From: Coptis chinensis
Lineage: Eukaryota > Streptophyta > Magnoliopsida > Ranunculales > Ranunculaceae
Assembly: GCA_015680905.1 (NCBI GenBank)
Contig: CM027377.1
Span: 17,446,501-17,510,500 of the forward strand
DNA: 64,000 bases
Reading direction: 5' to 3'
Part shown: piece after piece, positions 46,996-58,800 of the stretch
Layout of the letters: each line of letters begins with the position of its first letter
Numbering within the stretch: position 1 is the stretch's first letter
Program-made: the position numbers and the translations under genes
The notes under the pieces: model-generated
Seen by the model: only the letters and a program-made list of their open reading frames with translations
What the model was told of the DNA's origin: nothing
Databases searched by the model: none

Positions 46996-47724
46996 TGCTT
47001 TCAGCCAAAGCCTAAAATATCGAATTCGGTTTACCCAAAAACCAATATATATCGGAGATATAGGACCTAGGGGTGCAAAGGGATATAGGACATTATAATC
47101 AATTCGATGGATATTAAAAATTTATCCGAATCCGATTTTGGATATCCGAACGGATATCGGATAATATCCGATCTGAAAATAAAATTAATTAAAATTTTTT
47201 TGTTATAAAACTAATATAAATATATATATTTGTCATTTATTATTATTATTTTGTTATTATAGTTTTATATTATTAGTTTATGATTTTATATAATATTTTA
47301 TACAATAAAAATTAATTAATTAATTATATATAAAAACTATTAATTTTTAAATCGGATCGGATATCGGATATTCGAGACATAAAAAATATCAAATTTTTGG
47401 ATAATATCAATATTTGGGATTCGAAAATATCAATAATATCGATATAAAATCGATATACCATAATTCAATATATTGGTCAAAGTCAACAATATTTGGTCAA
47501 AGTCAATAATATCGATAAAAATCAACCATTTATATCGGATATATTGTATATATCGGTTGATATATATTGTTATATCAAGAATTCTAATATATATCGGAAA
47601 AAAAGATTCAATATTCGGTAGATATATATCGAATATATTTATGTCGGTCGGTGTACTAAAAAAAATGATATATATAGGTGATATATCAGATATATCGGTG
47701 ATATTTTGGGCCTTGCTTTCAGCC
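46996..47724. mobile_element. Mutator-type MITE rich in ATATATCG motifs, 11-bp target duplication
   Basis: The direct repeat TGCTTTCAGCC (46996-47006 and 47714-47724) flanks a 707-base unit. Its ends, AAAGCCTAAAATATCG and CGGTGATATTTTGGGCCT, are imperfect inverses. The interior is dense in GATAT, ATATCGG and CGATAT motifs that are nearly self-complementary, and encodes nothing convincing. It lies about 270 bases after the HVA22 stop. Confidence 0.8.
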
Positions 47725-48227
47725 ACCTTGCGTTTGCAGATTTGCGTGCTATGAAACTCGAAAGTAAGAAAGTTACTTTAAGAAACGTTCATTGTATTTA
47801 CGACGATGCAATAACCCTTTGTTTAACTTGAGTTTTGATTAGTGGTGTATGTATTTATTTGCATATAAATACGTTAACACCATGTTGTAAAGATCCCCCT
47901 CTTCTTTAATACAAAAGTTAGCTTCCGAGATTTTTTTTTTTGAGAGACGTTCATTGGCGACGAAATATGAACAATTATTCTTACTTCAAAAAAATGACAA
48001 AGATATGATTAAGCAAAAGTGTAACATGAATTCCTTTCGTTCTTGTAATTTTTGTGTGGTACCGGGGAGGCAGCCTGGCTTGTCTGTTCTCAGGGCCGGC
48101 CTGGCTGGTCCTTTTATTTTAAAGTAAATTTTTTATAAAGAATGATCAAAATTCAAAACTATGAAAAAAAAAATATTCATGTCAGTTGTTGCAGAACCAG
48201 TCAATCCCTCTATAAAATAACTGATAG
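47725..48227. other. Spacer between two MITEs
   Basis: AT-rich sequence without a gene. It includes a poly-T run near 47932-47941 and is not similar to the flanking elements. Confidence 0.5.
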
Positions 48228-49233
48228 GTCCTTGACCATAGAACAAAGTATGGCGATAGGTGAATAAATCGACCTCCAAAAACTCGATATATATCGTCGA
48301 AATATCGCTTTATGTGTCGATATTATACATGGAGGCATTTGTTAAAATCCACGATATATCTCGATATTTGTCTATATATCGACAATAACCAAAATATTCC
48401 AGTTACTTTTATTACATAATAATCAACAATAATAAAAGGAAAAGAGATCTGTGAAACAATATAACCAATTAATAGAAACTTTCATAATTTCACATCAACA
48501 CCCAATTATTCTTAAGTTTCTTTGGAATGATTTATGGGTACCCATGATTTATTTGGATATGTTATAAAGTGAAACAAAATATTCTTGATTCCTTATTTAA
48601 TTTTCTTTATAGTGAATTGAGAAAATGAGAAAACTAAGAAGAAGAAGGAATCGTAATTGATAATTAGAATTATGGGGAAACAAAATTAATATTTTCTATG
48701 AACAAAAAAATATAAATATAAATATAAAGATTATATTTGATGGAGTCAAAATAGAAAGATTGATTTGAAAAATTAAAAGAAAAAAAAATAGTTTATTAAA
48801 TCCGAAAATTCAAAACTAGATCTAAAAAAAATGACAAAATGAGATAAGAGAATGAGAAGAGAGAGTTCAACATCATCTACCTTATTCACTAAACAAAAAC
48901 TTCAATCCGTCTTTTTTGTTATTTCTCCTCAAAAAGTTGTAAAAGATTAGCAAAATTTTTGACTCTTGAAGTCTATGAAAAAGATAAGCCATTGATATGA
49001 AAAGTTGAAATGAGAGAAAGTGAAAGTGAAGATAAATATATCACGATATTTTCAATATATCAAATTATCGCTAAAATATCGTGATATTTAAGGAAATATC
49101 GAGGATATTTGCAATTTTGCCATTAGAAAATATCAGATTCATATCCTCGATATATTCATATCCTTTGCTGAGATCTCGATACAAATCGTGATATATCGCG
49201 ATATATCGCGATACTTTATACTATGTCCTTGAC
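48228..49233. mobile_element. Second Mutator-type element rich in ATATATCG motifs, 9-bp target duplication
   Basis: The direct repeat GTCCTTGAC (48228-48236 and 49225-49233) flanks a 988-base unit. The ends ATAGAACAAAGTATGGCGATA and the inverse of TATCGCGATACTTTATACTAT agree at about 18 of 21 positions. Internally, ATATATCG, CGATATTT and GATATATCGCGATATATCGC cluster near both ends, while the centre is A-rich and non-coding. Confidence 0.85.
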
Positions 49234-49339
49234 TACATGACTCATATTTCAGATTCAACGAAGTTGTTGAAGCCTCAAGCCTGCCATATCCAACACTACA
49301 AGCACTAGGGCAGTCAACCGATAAACGTAATAGTGTATC

Positions 49340-49578
49340 CAAAACCGAAACCGATCCAGACTAATTATTATATAGTGAATCCGAAACCAAACCAGACCAA
49401 ACCGACTCAAACCAAAAAGTATAAATTAATTTCCATCCACAATTGATAGAATCTATATCAGTGGATGGTAAATTCGGAATCAAACCAATATCTAATTGGA
49501 ACTTAAAATTGAACCAATTATCGAACCGAAACTAAACTCCCAAACCAAAAATTGTTTTTTATCGGTTTGGTTCGGGTC
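49340..49578. repeat. AACCGAAACC / GGTTTGGTTCGG-rich repeat
   Basis: Left side carries AAAACCGAAACCGATCCAG and AAACCAAACCAGACC; right side ends TATCGGTTTGGTTCGGGT, the inverse type. This resembles the widespread plant CCGAACCGA-rich MITEs, but exact ends and a target duplication were not found. It lies immediately upstream of the receptor-kinase pseudogene. Confidence 0.45.
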
Positions 49579-49672
49579 ATCGGGGAACCAATTGACAGGA
49601 GACTGAACAAAACTACAAATGCTTATTATATAGCCCCTAATAACAGAAGAATATCTAGCCAAGCTACCACTA

Positions 49673-52045
49673 ATGTCTTCTCTTTCCATCTCCATGCTGG
49701 TGGCGACGGTGTTTATAATGCTGCAGCACTCTTTCAATTCAATCGCTACTAACTCGTCTGTGTCATTTGTTTCGTTATCTGAAGAAGCCAAAGCCCTCCT
49801 CCAATGGAAAACCAGCCTTAAATCTTATGGGCCTTTCATGGGATCATGGAAAAATAATGATACAGTTGCTTGCGCGTGGCTCGGAATTACTTGCATCAAT
49901 GAGGGAGGCATAACAAATATACACTTAAATCAGGAGCAAATGCTGGTACGTAGCTTAAACAATTTAAGCTTTGCATCTTTTCCAAATCTCTCCCTTCTTC
50001 GAATTGCTGGCACAATGCTCAACGGAGCCATCCCTGCCGACATTGGTAAACTTTCTAAACTAACCTACCTCCAATTATCTAATAATTATTTGTCAGGTGA
50101 ACTACCACTCTCACTTGGTAACCTCACTAACTTAGTCCATCTCGACATCTCCTCAAATCACATAGTGGCCTAGTGCAAACTATTTATCCAATTCTGCCGA
50201 CATTGGTAAACTTTCTAAACTAACCTACCTCGAATTATCTAATAATTATTTGCCAGGTGAACTGCCACTCTTTCTTGCTAACCTCACTAACTTGGTCCAT
50301 CTCAACCTTTCCTCGAACCGAATTGATAAAATTACATCACAAATTGGTAACCTGTCAAACCTTCGCATTCTAGACCTTAGTGGAAACAATTTACAGGAAT
50401 CCATCCCTGCTGACATTGGTAAACTTTCTAAACTAACCTACCTCCAATTATCAATGTGAACTACCCTCTTATCCAAATCACTAACTTGGTCCTTCTCAAT
50501 GTCTCCTCGAACCACAAATCGGTAACCTGTCAGACCTTTGCCATCTAGACCTTAGTCGAAACTCATTCACGGGAAATATACCCGGACAACTTGCTAACTT
50601 GAAAATCTTAGAAACTATGGATCTTTCACACAATAATCTCTCTGGCCAAATTCACTCCTCCCTTGATCAGATTGGCGTTGTGACAGTTTCCCTCGTTTCC
50701 CTCGACTTCTCCTATAATGAGTTAGCGGGTCCTATTCCTCACTTTTCACACGGGCAATGGGTAAAGCTCACACACAATAAAAATTTGTACAATGAGTGTT
50801 ACGGTTTTCCACCCTGCCAATCAACTTCCAAGAAGCGTAAACGTAATCTTCCACTCATTATTTCCATTTCTAGCACGATGGTTCTTTTATTATTATTAAT
50901 AGCCATGGTATGCTACTTTTATCGAAAGAAGCTGAAAACGTCAAGAGAAAATGAGGAAAAGGTAACAAAAAATGGAAATTTGTTTTCAATATGGAACTAT
51001 GATGGTAAGATTGCCTATGATGATATCATCGAAGCAACAGAGGACTTTGATCTGAAATACTGCATTGGGATTGGAGGTTATGGGAGTGTATACAAGGCGA
51101 ATCTTCCTTCTGGCAGGGTAGTCGCTTTGAAGAAGCTTCATGGATGGGAAAGTCAAGAGCAAGTATATGAGAAGAGTTTCAAAAATGAGATAACGTTTTT
51201 AACAAGAATACGGCACCGTAACATTGTGAAGCTCTATGGTTTTTGTTCTAATCCACGATGCATGTTTCTGGTTTATGAGTACATGGAAAAGGGAAGTTTG
51301 TTTTGTATCTTAAACCATGACACAGAAGCATTGGAATTGGATTGGAATAAAAGGGTGAATGTTGTTAGAAGTGTTGCCAATGCTTTATCTTACATGCATC
51401 ATGATTGCAGTCCCCCTATACTCCATCGAGATATATCAACCAACAATGTTCTATTGAACTCGGAACTAGATGCATGTGTCTCTGATTTTGGTACGGCTAG
51501 ACTCCTAAATCCAGATTCATCCAATCAAACTCTTCGCGTCGGCACTTATGGATACATTGCTCCTGGTAAGTCACAATTGTTTCCGTCTTTTGATCTTACT
51601 CAGTATTTTCACTAAATATATATTTTGTAAATATTTAGTTAGGAAATTTGTTTCAATCTGTTTTGCAGAGCTAGCATACACAATGGTTGTGACTGAAAAA
51701 TGTGATGTGTATAGTTTTGGCGTAGTAGCTCTAGAGACGATAATAGGGAAACATCCCCGAGATTTTATCGGTTCATTATCAGTGCCATCTACTCAAAATA
51801 TCTTGCTAAAGGATTTGTTAGATCCGCGTCTTCCATTTCCCACCGATGAAATTGTTGCACATGATGTGGCTTTGGTAGTACAACTGGCTCTTGCATGTGT
51901 ACAATCCATGCCTCGCAATCGTCCAATCATGGAACGTGTCTCACAAGCTTTTCTTGTTCGCGCTCAACCTCCCTTTCAGCCAGTAGATGAGATCCCAATT
52001 CATCAACTAATGGCTCGTGGCATATTTAAGGACCAAATTTTCTAG
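49673..52045 (+). pseudogene. Broken LRR receptor-like kinase (MIK2-like)
   Basis: It starts with a signal peptide (MSSLSISMLVATVFIMLQ) and an LRR N-cap (EEAKALLQWKTSL, CAWLGITC), then LRRs. The frame stops at 50171-50173, resumes in another frame (50250-50459) and again in a third (from about 50518) to the membrane span ([20 protein letters not shown]). The kinase runs over 51040-51565 and, after a 103-base intron, 51669-52045. It keeps [25 protein letters not shown] and APE (split by the intron). Family members usually have many more LRRs, so the ectodomain is both shortened and frame-broken. The kinase part alone is open. It could still yield a truncated kinase transcript, but a full receptor cannot be made from this sequence. 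Confidence 0.85.
50033..50446. repeat. Three copies of an LRR-coding segment in the pseudogene
   Basis: GACATTGGTAAACTTTCTAA occurs near 50039, 50199 and 50413. The first two copies extend about 130 bases with a 160-base period; the third is short. Unequal exchange between LRR units is the likely cause and could have produced the frame breaks. Confidence 0.8.
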
Positions 52046-52898
52046 TTTAACACTTCAACATGTATTTTATGCTGTTATGACCTTGTGATAAAACCTTTTT
52101 TCATAAAACTTCAATAAGAAGAACACACTTACACACCGAATATTAATTGATTCAATCTTTCTGTGTACTAAAGTCTAAATACGCATTGCCAAATTAATTA
52201 AATTTAAAATAATAATAACCATCAGATTGAGAGGCGCAACATATATTTCCGAAATCTGGCCAATTTTATCATACAAATGAAACTCATATAAGCAAAAAAT
52301 ACAAATGTCAAAAATTGAATATCGGCATATGGGGAAAATATCAGAAAACTACAAAGTATAAGCAGCCGATGTTTTTTCTTCCGCTTGTCTTTCTCGTCCG
52401 AAAGAATAGAGACATGTTTTTTTTCCCATCATTTTCAAACAACAAGAAAACAAAAAATAGGACGACAAAATAAGGCAAACTAATTCTGTTGCTGACATGG
52501 CACTAAATCAATGCCAAAAAAAAATAATAATAATAACAGAGAAGAGAAGAAAAAACAAAAAAGAAAAACAGAGCCGGAAAGAAGAGAGAGAAAGATATAA
52601 AAAGAGGCGCAGGGTTATTTTCAAACCCACCAAACACAAATAAACCTGCAAATTCCCCTCTTCCTTCTTCCCGGTTATTCACAAACAACTGCATTGATTT
52701 GTCCACGTGGAGCGAAATGTAGGTAACATTTAGCTGAGATAAGTTGTTTAAATGAGCTTGTGGTTAATTATTATTTTTTGTTGGTTTGTTTACTAGCTTT
52801 TGTCAACTGTTTTCCAAGTGGTTGGGGTGTTTTGGTAAATTAGGGTTTGGGTGGGAGGTATATTGTTATTCTGACTTGGGAGAAATTTTTCAAGGTGA
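52046..52898. other. Intergenic sequence and PRAF 5' region
   Basis: Contains the 3' flank of the kinase pseudogene, then GA/AAG-rich sequence near 52530-52610 and the presumed PRAF 5' UTR. No other gene is recognised. Confidence 0.5.
52703..52710. promoter_or_regulatory. Palindromic G-box CCACGTGG
   Basis: A perfect CACGTG core with symmetric flanks lies about 190 bases upstream of the PRAF start codon. bHLH or bZIP factors bind such sites. Function here is inferred from the motif and position only. Confidence 0.45.
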
Positions 52899-55800
52899 AT
52901 GGCAGATCTTCAGAGGACTGCATTGATTGAAAGGGATGTCGAGCAGGTAATGCCCATTTCCGACTAGTTTCATTGCACTGTATGGGACATTATAACTGAA
53001 ATATTCATTGTCTTATTTCCAAACTTTAGCATTTCGTTGAAGAGGTATTGCGAGTTCACAAGTTCCAGCTCAATAGCAATTAAAACGAGCTGTCATAGTG
53101 AAGCTTGTAGCTATATGGCTTATAGAGAGCTCTATAAGTGTGGTGTTAAAAGTGAAAAGACAGCATGTTATTTACAACAGAATTTGATTATCCAAATAAT
53201 AACCATTTCCCTTTAAGTAGGTATACAACATCGTATATAATTAATTACGTGTTCCTACAAGTGGCCATTGGGCTGACCACAAAGCTGCCAGCCCACCGAC
53301 CACCACACCCCCGAAAGGCATTTCTAAGACAAGGGGATATGACTCCTTCAGATTATGGAGCTAAAGGCGTCCCTTCGGATGATAAAGACACTTGTTCATG
53401 TAACAGATAGGAAACTACGATAGAGTTTTGGGTATCAATCACTTTGCAGATCACACTATTTTAAACAATGGTATCCCTAGTGCTTTTAGAAGATGGACTC
53501 ATATTTCAGTGGATCCCAAGTTATAAGGGATTACACTGTTACTTTCTCAGTATTTGCCTTTGGTTAGTTGTACCCTGTATATTTTATCTTTTGTCTTGGT
53601 GAGCCCTCTCACAAAGTTCGAAATCAAAGCACATTTATAGGGAGTCCCATCCGCTTTGAATTCAATCATCATCATCATTGCCAGCTGGAATTTCCTAGGG
53701 ACATATAGATGTTAGTATGTTACTATTGCTTTTCTCTTTTGTAAAACTTGTAATTACAATACATTATTATGTATACGCTGAAGGTGTATTCTGTTATTAT
53801 TACTCCGACCATGTCAATCCTGACATAAATGTCAAATTGTCACTCCAGAGTAATATAATGCCTTTCCATAAATAAAAGAATCTTCAATTGTGGTTGCGAT
53901 TTCTACTGATTTTTTTTGTTTTCAATACTCTAAATGTTAAGCACCATGGAGTGTCGTAAACTTTATAACATTCTTTGATGTGTTACTGCTTTAAAGAATG
54001 GGATGAGGCTTCCTAAAATTAATATTTTTTTAACGCCTCCTCGATGATCCTATATCTTTCCATCGGCATTAGGTTCTTACTTGTGGTTGCTTCATATATA
54101 CTATCTTATGGTTTCGAGATTCATTATTTTTCTTTCTCGTAGAACAACACATCAGCCTCTTTCTTTACTTACAATTGCATTTTCTCACATTTTCCAAAGG
54201 TTTTTGCTTTGGTAGCTTAACACCGTGAAACCTCATTAGTTGATGCATCAGTTCATATCTTTTATTTATTCAACATTTCTTTTGAAATGCAGGCCATTGT
54301 AGCACTTAAGAAAGGAGCATATTTACTGAAGTATGGACGCAGAGGGAAGCCAAAATTCTGTCCCTTCAGGCTTGCGAATGTGAGTTTCCTTGCACCTGTC
54401 ATCAGTATTATATCTTGATCTGGTCCTGTCAGTTTTGCACAACCTCTTCTGAGTCTTTTTAAACATTCTCATATCACATTTCTCCACTGTCAGATGCTTA
54501 TTTCACAGAAAATTCTTTTATTACCTTGAGAGATTTTTCTTCTTTTTCCGGGGTAGGATACTGGGTCCTGGAAACTAGCCTTGGTTAGTTTTTGGGTGTT
54601 GATGTAATTTTTTTTTATTCTTTTGCTCAGGGTTGTTGATGTTAGTCCCTTCGTTATATCAGTATATTGCCTTTTGTCAATCAAAAAAGAATAAGGCAGT
54701 GATATGCTGGGATGTGCCAACTTATGTTGGCACGAATCAAACATACAAAGAAATCTGCATTGTTTATAGAAGTGAACCATGCAGTGATGTAAAGTGCTGC
54801 ATTGGTTCAAAGTTGTCTGTAGGCTCTACGAAAGTAAACATAATGTCATTAGAAAATGGAAAATACAGAATTTAAGTTCGTGAAATCGTCATTTTTATCT
54901 GTAATCTCAGTGAGTAAGAGTCTAGCATGTGGTTTTTCGCATACCTTACTGAGACTTGAACTGCCTCATCTGTGTTATTGTTGTAAAAGTCAACCCCCCC
55001 CCCCCCCCCCCAAAGGAGATTGCAGTGGGTAATGGATAGCAACGTGATGACTTCTGGTTCTAACGAACTTGTATTTGGACGAATTACTTCTGCTATTCGG
55101 AAGGGGCATGTGGCGCACTTGAACCCTACTTACCTTTGTATGATTTTTTTCTTTGGATATTCAATAAAATAATCATAATAAAAAAACTAAAACTAAAAAT
55201 AAAAACAAAAACAAAAACAAAAACGGAAAATAGATAGAGAAAACTCAACCAGTTTAGAAGACCCGTTTTATCAAACAACTTTTATGCTCAGATGTTTTGT
55301 TTACTTCTCAGGATGAGTCCACTTTAATTTGGTACTCCGGTAAAGATGAGAAGCAGCTCAAACTAAGCCATGTGTCAAGAATCATACCTGGGCAGCGTAC
55401 TGTAAGTTTGTGGTTTATTTTCTTCTGATGAGTGATAATCATTAAACATCATTTCATTTTACTTCCTACTCCTCTTGATACTTGTTGATTAGTTCTCTAG
55501 AAATTGTTACCATCTCAGTGTTAGCACATAGTTAAATGAGATTATTTAATAGTCTCCTCCAACTTTGCAGCAATTGTAATTTTCTTTATTGTTAGACTTA
55601 TCTTGTTACTCGCATTGTCAATATGGTGATGTATGGGCTTTTCTTTCAGGCAATATTTCAGCGATATCCACGGCCGGAGAAGGAATACCAATCATTTTCT
55701 CTTATATCCAATGATAGATCCTTGGATCTGGTAATTCCTTTACGCGAACTCAAATTATTTTTTGTTCTCTCTACTCTTTGTCATATGATGGTTTTCAATT

Positions 55801-58800
55801 TTGTTTTCCTCCTTCAACACTTATGTTTTTCTTTCTAACTATCAAAAAAAAACTTGAGTGTTTCTTATTGTTCACGTGCATATATGTTTCGACCAAATAT
55901 GATCAAAACACCAAGTGTTGATGAAAAAGACGAAGAACATTAGAAAAATAATTAGAAAAATGATGGTGATCGGAGAATGATTTCGGTTGCCTCACGCACC
56001 CAAATTATTATGGGATCAAGTCTCAAGAACGTAGTTCTTTATGATAAATAGTTTTGTATTTATATAGGTAGTAGTGTTTGTAGATCAAGTATTCTTTTAT
56101 CTTATAAGCGTGATTAAATATAATTCTCAACCGATAATTATCTCTTTGATAAGAAGCGACGGACATAAATCAATGTACATTAGTGGCAAGTCATGTGGCT
56201 AAGGTTGACCTTAGACACATGAGTTAATGGGCCTATACATTGATCCATGATATTGCGAATTGGGCTTTAGCCCTGTCGATTAAACGAATAAAGTGGAGAT
56301 TCCTACCAATGGACGTTCGCCACGTAGGTGGGGGTCGAAACAATATACTAGTTTGCTCATTTATAGATTTATCAGTTATTCGGACATGTTATGAATGTTC
56401 TGGTTGGATTCCGATGACCATTTGTAGATATGTAAGGATAAGGATGAAGCAGAAGTCTGGTTTGTTGGTTTGAAGGCATTGATTTCACGTCGCAAGTCGA
56501 GACATGATTCGAGAACCGATGGATTAGCAATGGATGGTTCTACAAACAATGCTCGAAGAAATGCTTCACTGGTTGCAGCAGGTGGAAGTGGCGATCTTTT
56601 CCCAAAGGTCTCCCTATAACTCTCTTAAGTCTTTAATTCCTCTATCCTGCTTTATATCTCCTGTCACCTGTTTTGTTTATTTCAGGATCCTGGAGAGGCT
56701 CACCGTATTGAAAATCCTTCACAGAGTGGTTTTGCAAAGGCATTTTCTGATGTAATATTATATACATCAGCCACCAAGTCTCTGCCCACCAAGCCTCTGA
56801 CTCAGTCAGAGTCGGCTGCAATTTCTCTTAGTTCATTTTCGTATGGGCCTGCTGATAATTCAAATAGTCGCGGCTCTGCAGTTGATACTGTTCGAGTTAG
56901 TTTGTCTAGTGCAGTAAGCTCGTCAAGTCAGGGATCTCATGAAGATTTTGATGCTTTAGGTGATGTTTTCATCTGGGGCGAAGGAGTTGGTGATGGAATA
57001 CTGGGTGGTGGTATGCATAGAGTTGGAAGTTCATCTGCTTCCAAGGTAGATGCACTTTTGCCCAAAGCACTGCGATCAACAGTGGTGCTTGATGTCCAAA
57101 ATATTGCTTGTGGTGTTAGGCATGCTGTGTTAGTCACCAAACAAGGGGAGATCTTTAGCTGGGGAGAAGAATCCGGAGGGAGGCTAGGGCATGGAGTAGA
57201 AGCTGATGTTTGCCAGCCGAAGCTTATCGACACTCTAACTGGCATGAACGTTGAACTAGTAGCATGTGGAGAGTATCATACTTGTGCAGTTACTTTGTCT
57301 GGGGATCTTTACACTTGGGGTGATGGTATTCACAACTCGGGTCTTCTTGGGCATGGCACTGAAGTCAGTCACTGGATTCCTAAAAAAATAAGTGGTTACA
57401 TGGAAGGCTTACATGTTTCATCTGTCTCTTGTGGACCTTGGCATACTGCTGTTGTAACATCTGCCGGTCAATTATTTACATTTGGTGATGGGACGTTTGG
57501 TGCTCTGGGCCATGGTGATCGCAGCGGCACCAGCATACCTAGGGAAGTGGAATCTTTGAAAGGATTACGAACTGTAAGGGTTGCTTGTGGTGTTTGGCAC
57601 ACTGCTGCAGTTGTGGAAGTTAAGGATGGGTCTGCTGATTCTGGTAACTCTTCCTCTGGAAAGTTATTCACGTGGGGGGATGGAGATAAAGGCCGACTTG
57701 GGCATGGTGATAAAGAACCTAGACTAGTTCCAGCATGTGTGGCTTCTTTAGTTGATGTGAGCCTTTCTCAAGTTGCCTGCGGGAATAACATAACTGTTTC
57801 CCTAACAACCTCAGGACGGGTATATACAATGGGTAGTACTGCTTATGGACAATTGGGGAATCCGGACGCTGATGGAAAGCTTCCATCATGTGTTGAAGGT
57901 AAAATCAGTGATAGTTTTGTGGACGAGATAGCATGTGGTTCTTATCATGTTGCTGTTTTGACTTCAAAGACTGAGGTTTATACTTGGGGAAAAGGGGCAA
58001 ATGGTCGACTAGGTCATGGAGACATTGATGACAAATATACTCCAACACTTGTTGAATCTCTGAAGGACAAACAAGTCAAGAGTGTTGTTTGTGGTTCGAA
58101 ATTTACTGCAGTTATCTGTCTTCACAAATGGGTGTCTAGTGCTGATAACTCCATATGCTCTGGATGCCGTAATCCATTTAATTTCAGGAGGAAACGTCAC
58201 AACTGTTATAACTGTGGGCTGGTCTTTTGCAAAGCATGCAGCAGTAAGAAGTCTCTCAAAGCTGCTCTGGCTCCAAATTTTAACAAGCCTTATCGTGTGT
58301 GCGATGATTGCTTTACCAAACTTAAAAAGTCTATGGAATATGGATTCGCTACTCGATTTGCTAAGAACCAAAATGGAAATGTACAATATAACTCTAATGA
58401 GGTTATAGAAAAAGATACTCTAGAAACAAGAATGCATGGACAACTCTCCAGGATCTCCTCGGCTGAATCAATCAAGCTTGCTGAAAACAAAAATTCTAAA
58501 CGCACAAGAAGAACAGAATTGGATAGTAGCCGTTTTGCTCCTGTTCAGAATGGAACTCCCCAATGGGGTAGTTTTTACTCAGCGAAGTCAACTTCCTTAT
58601 CAAAGAAATTATTTTCTGCTTCTGTTCCTGGCTCCCGAACAGCTTCTCGAGCAACTTCTCCTGTGTCAAGAAAGTCGAGTCCACCTCATTCCACAACAAT
58701 AACACCGCCTGTGTTTACTTCTCCAGAAGTTGGCACTGACTCAAAACAAGAAAATGACAGTCTCAGCCAAGAAATCGTCGAATTGAGGGCACGGGTAAGT

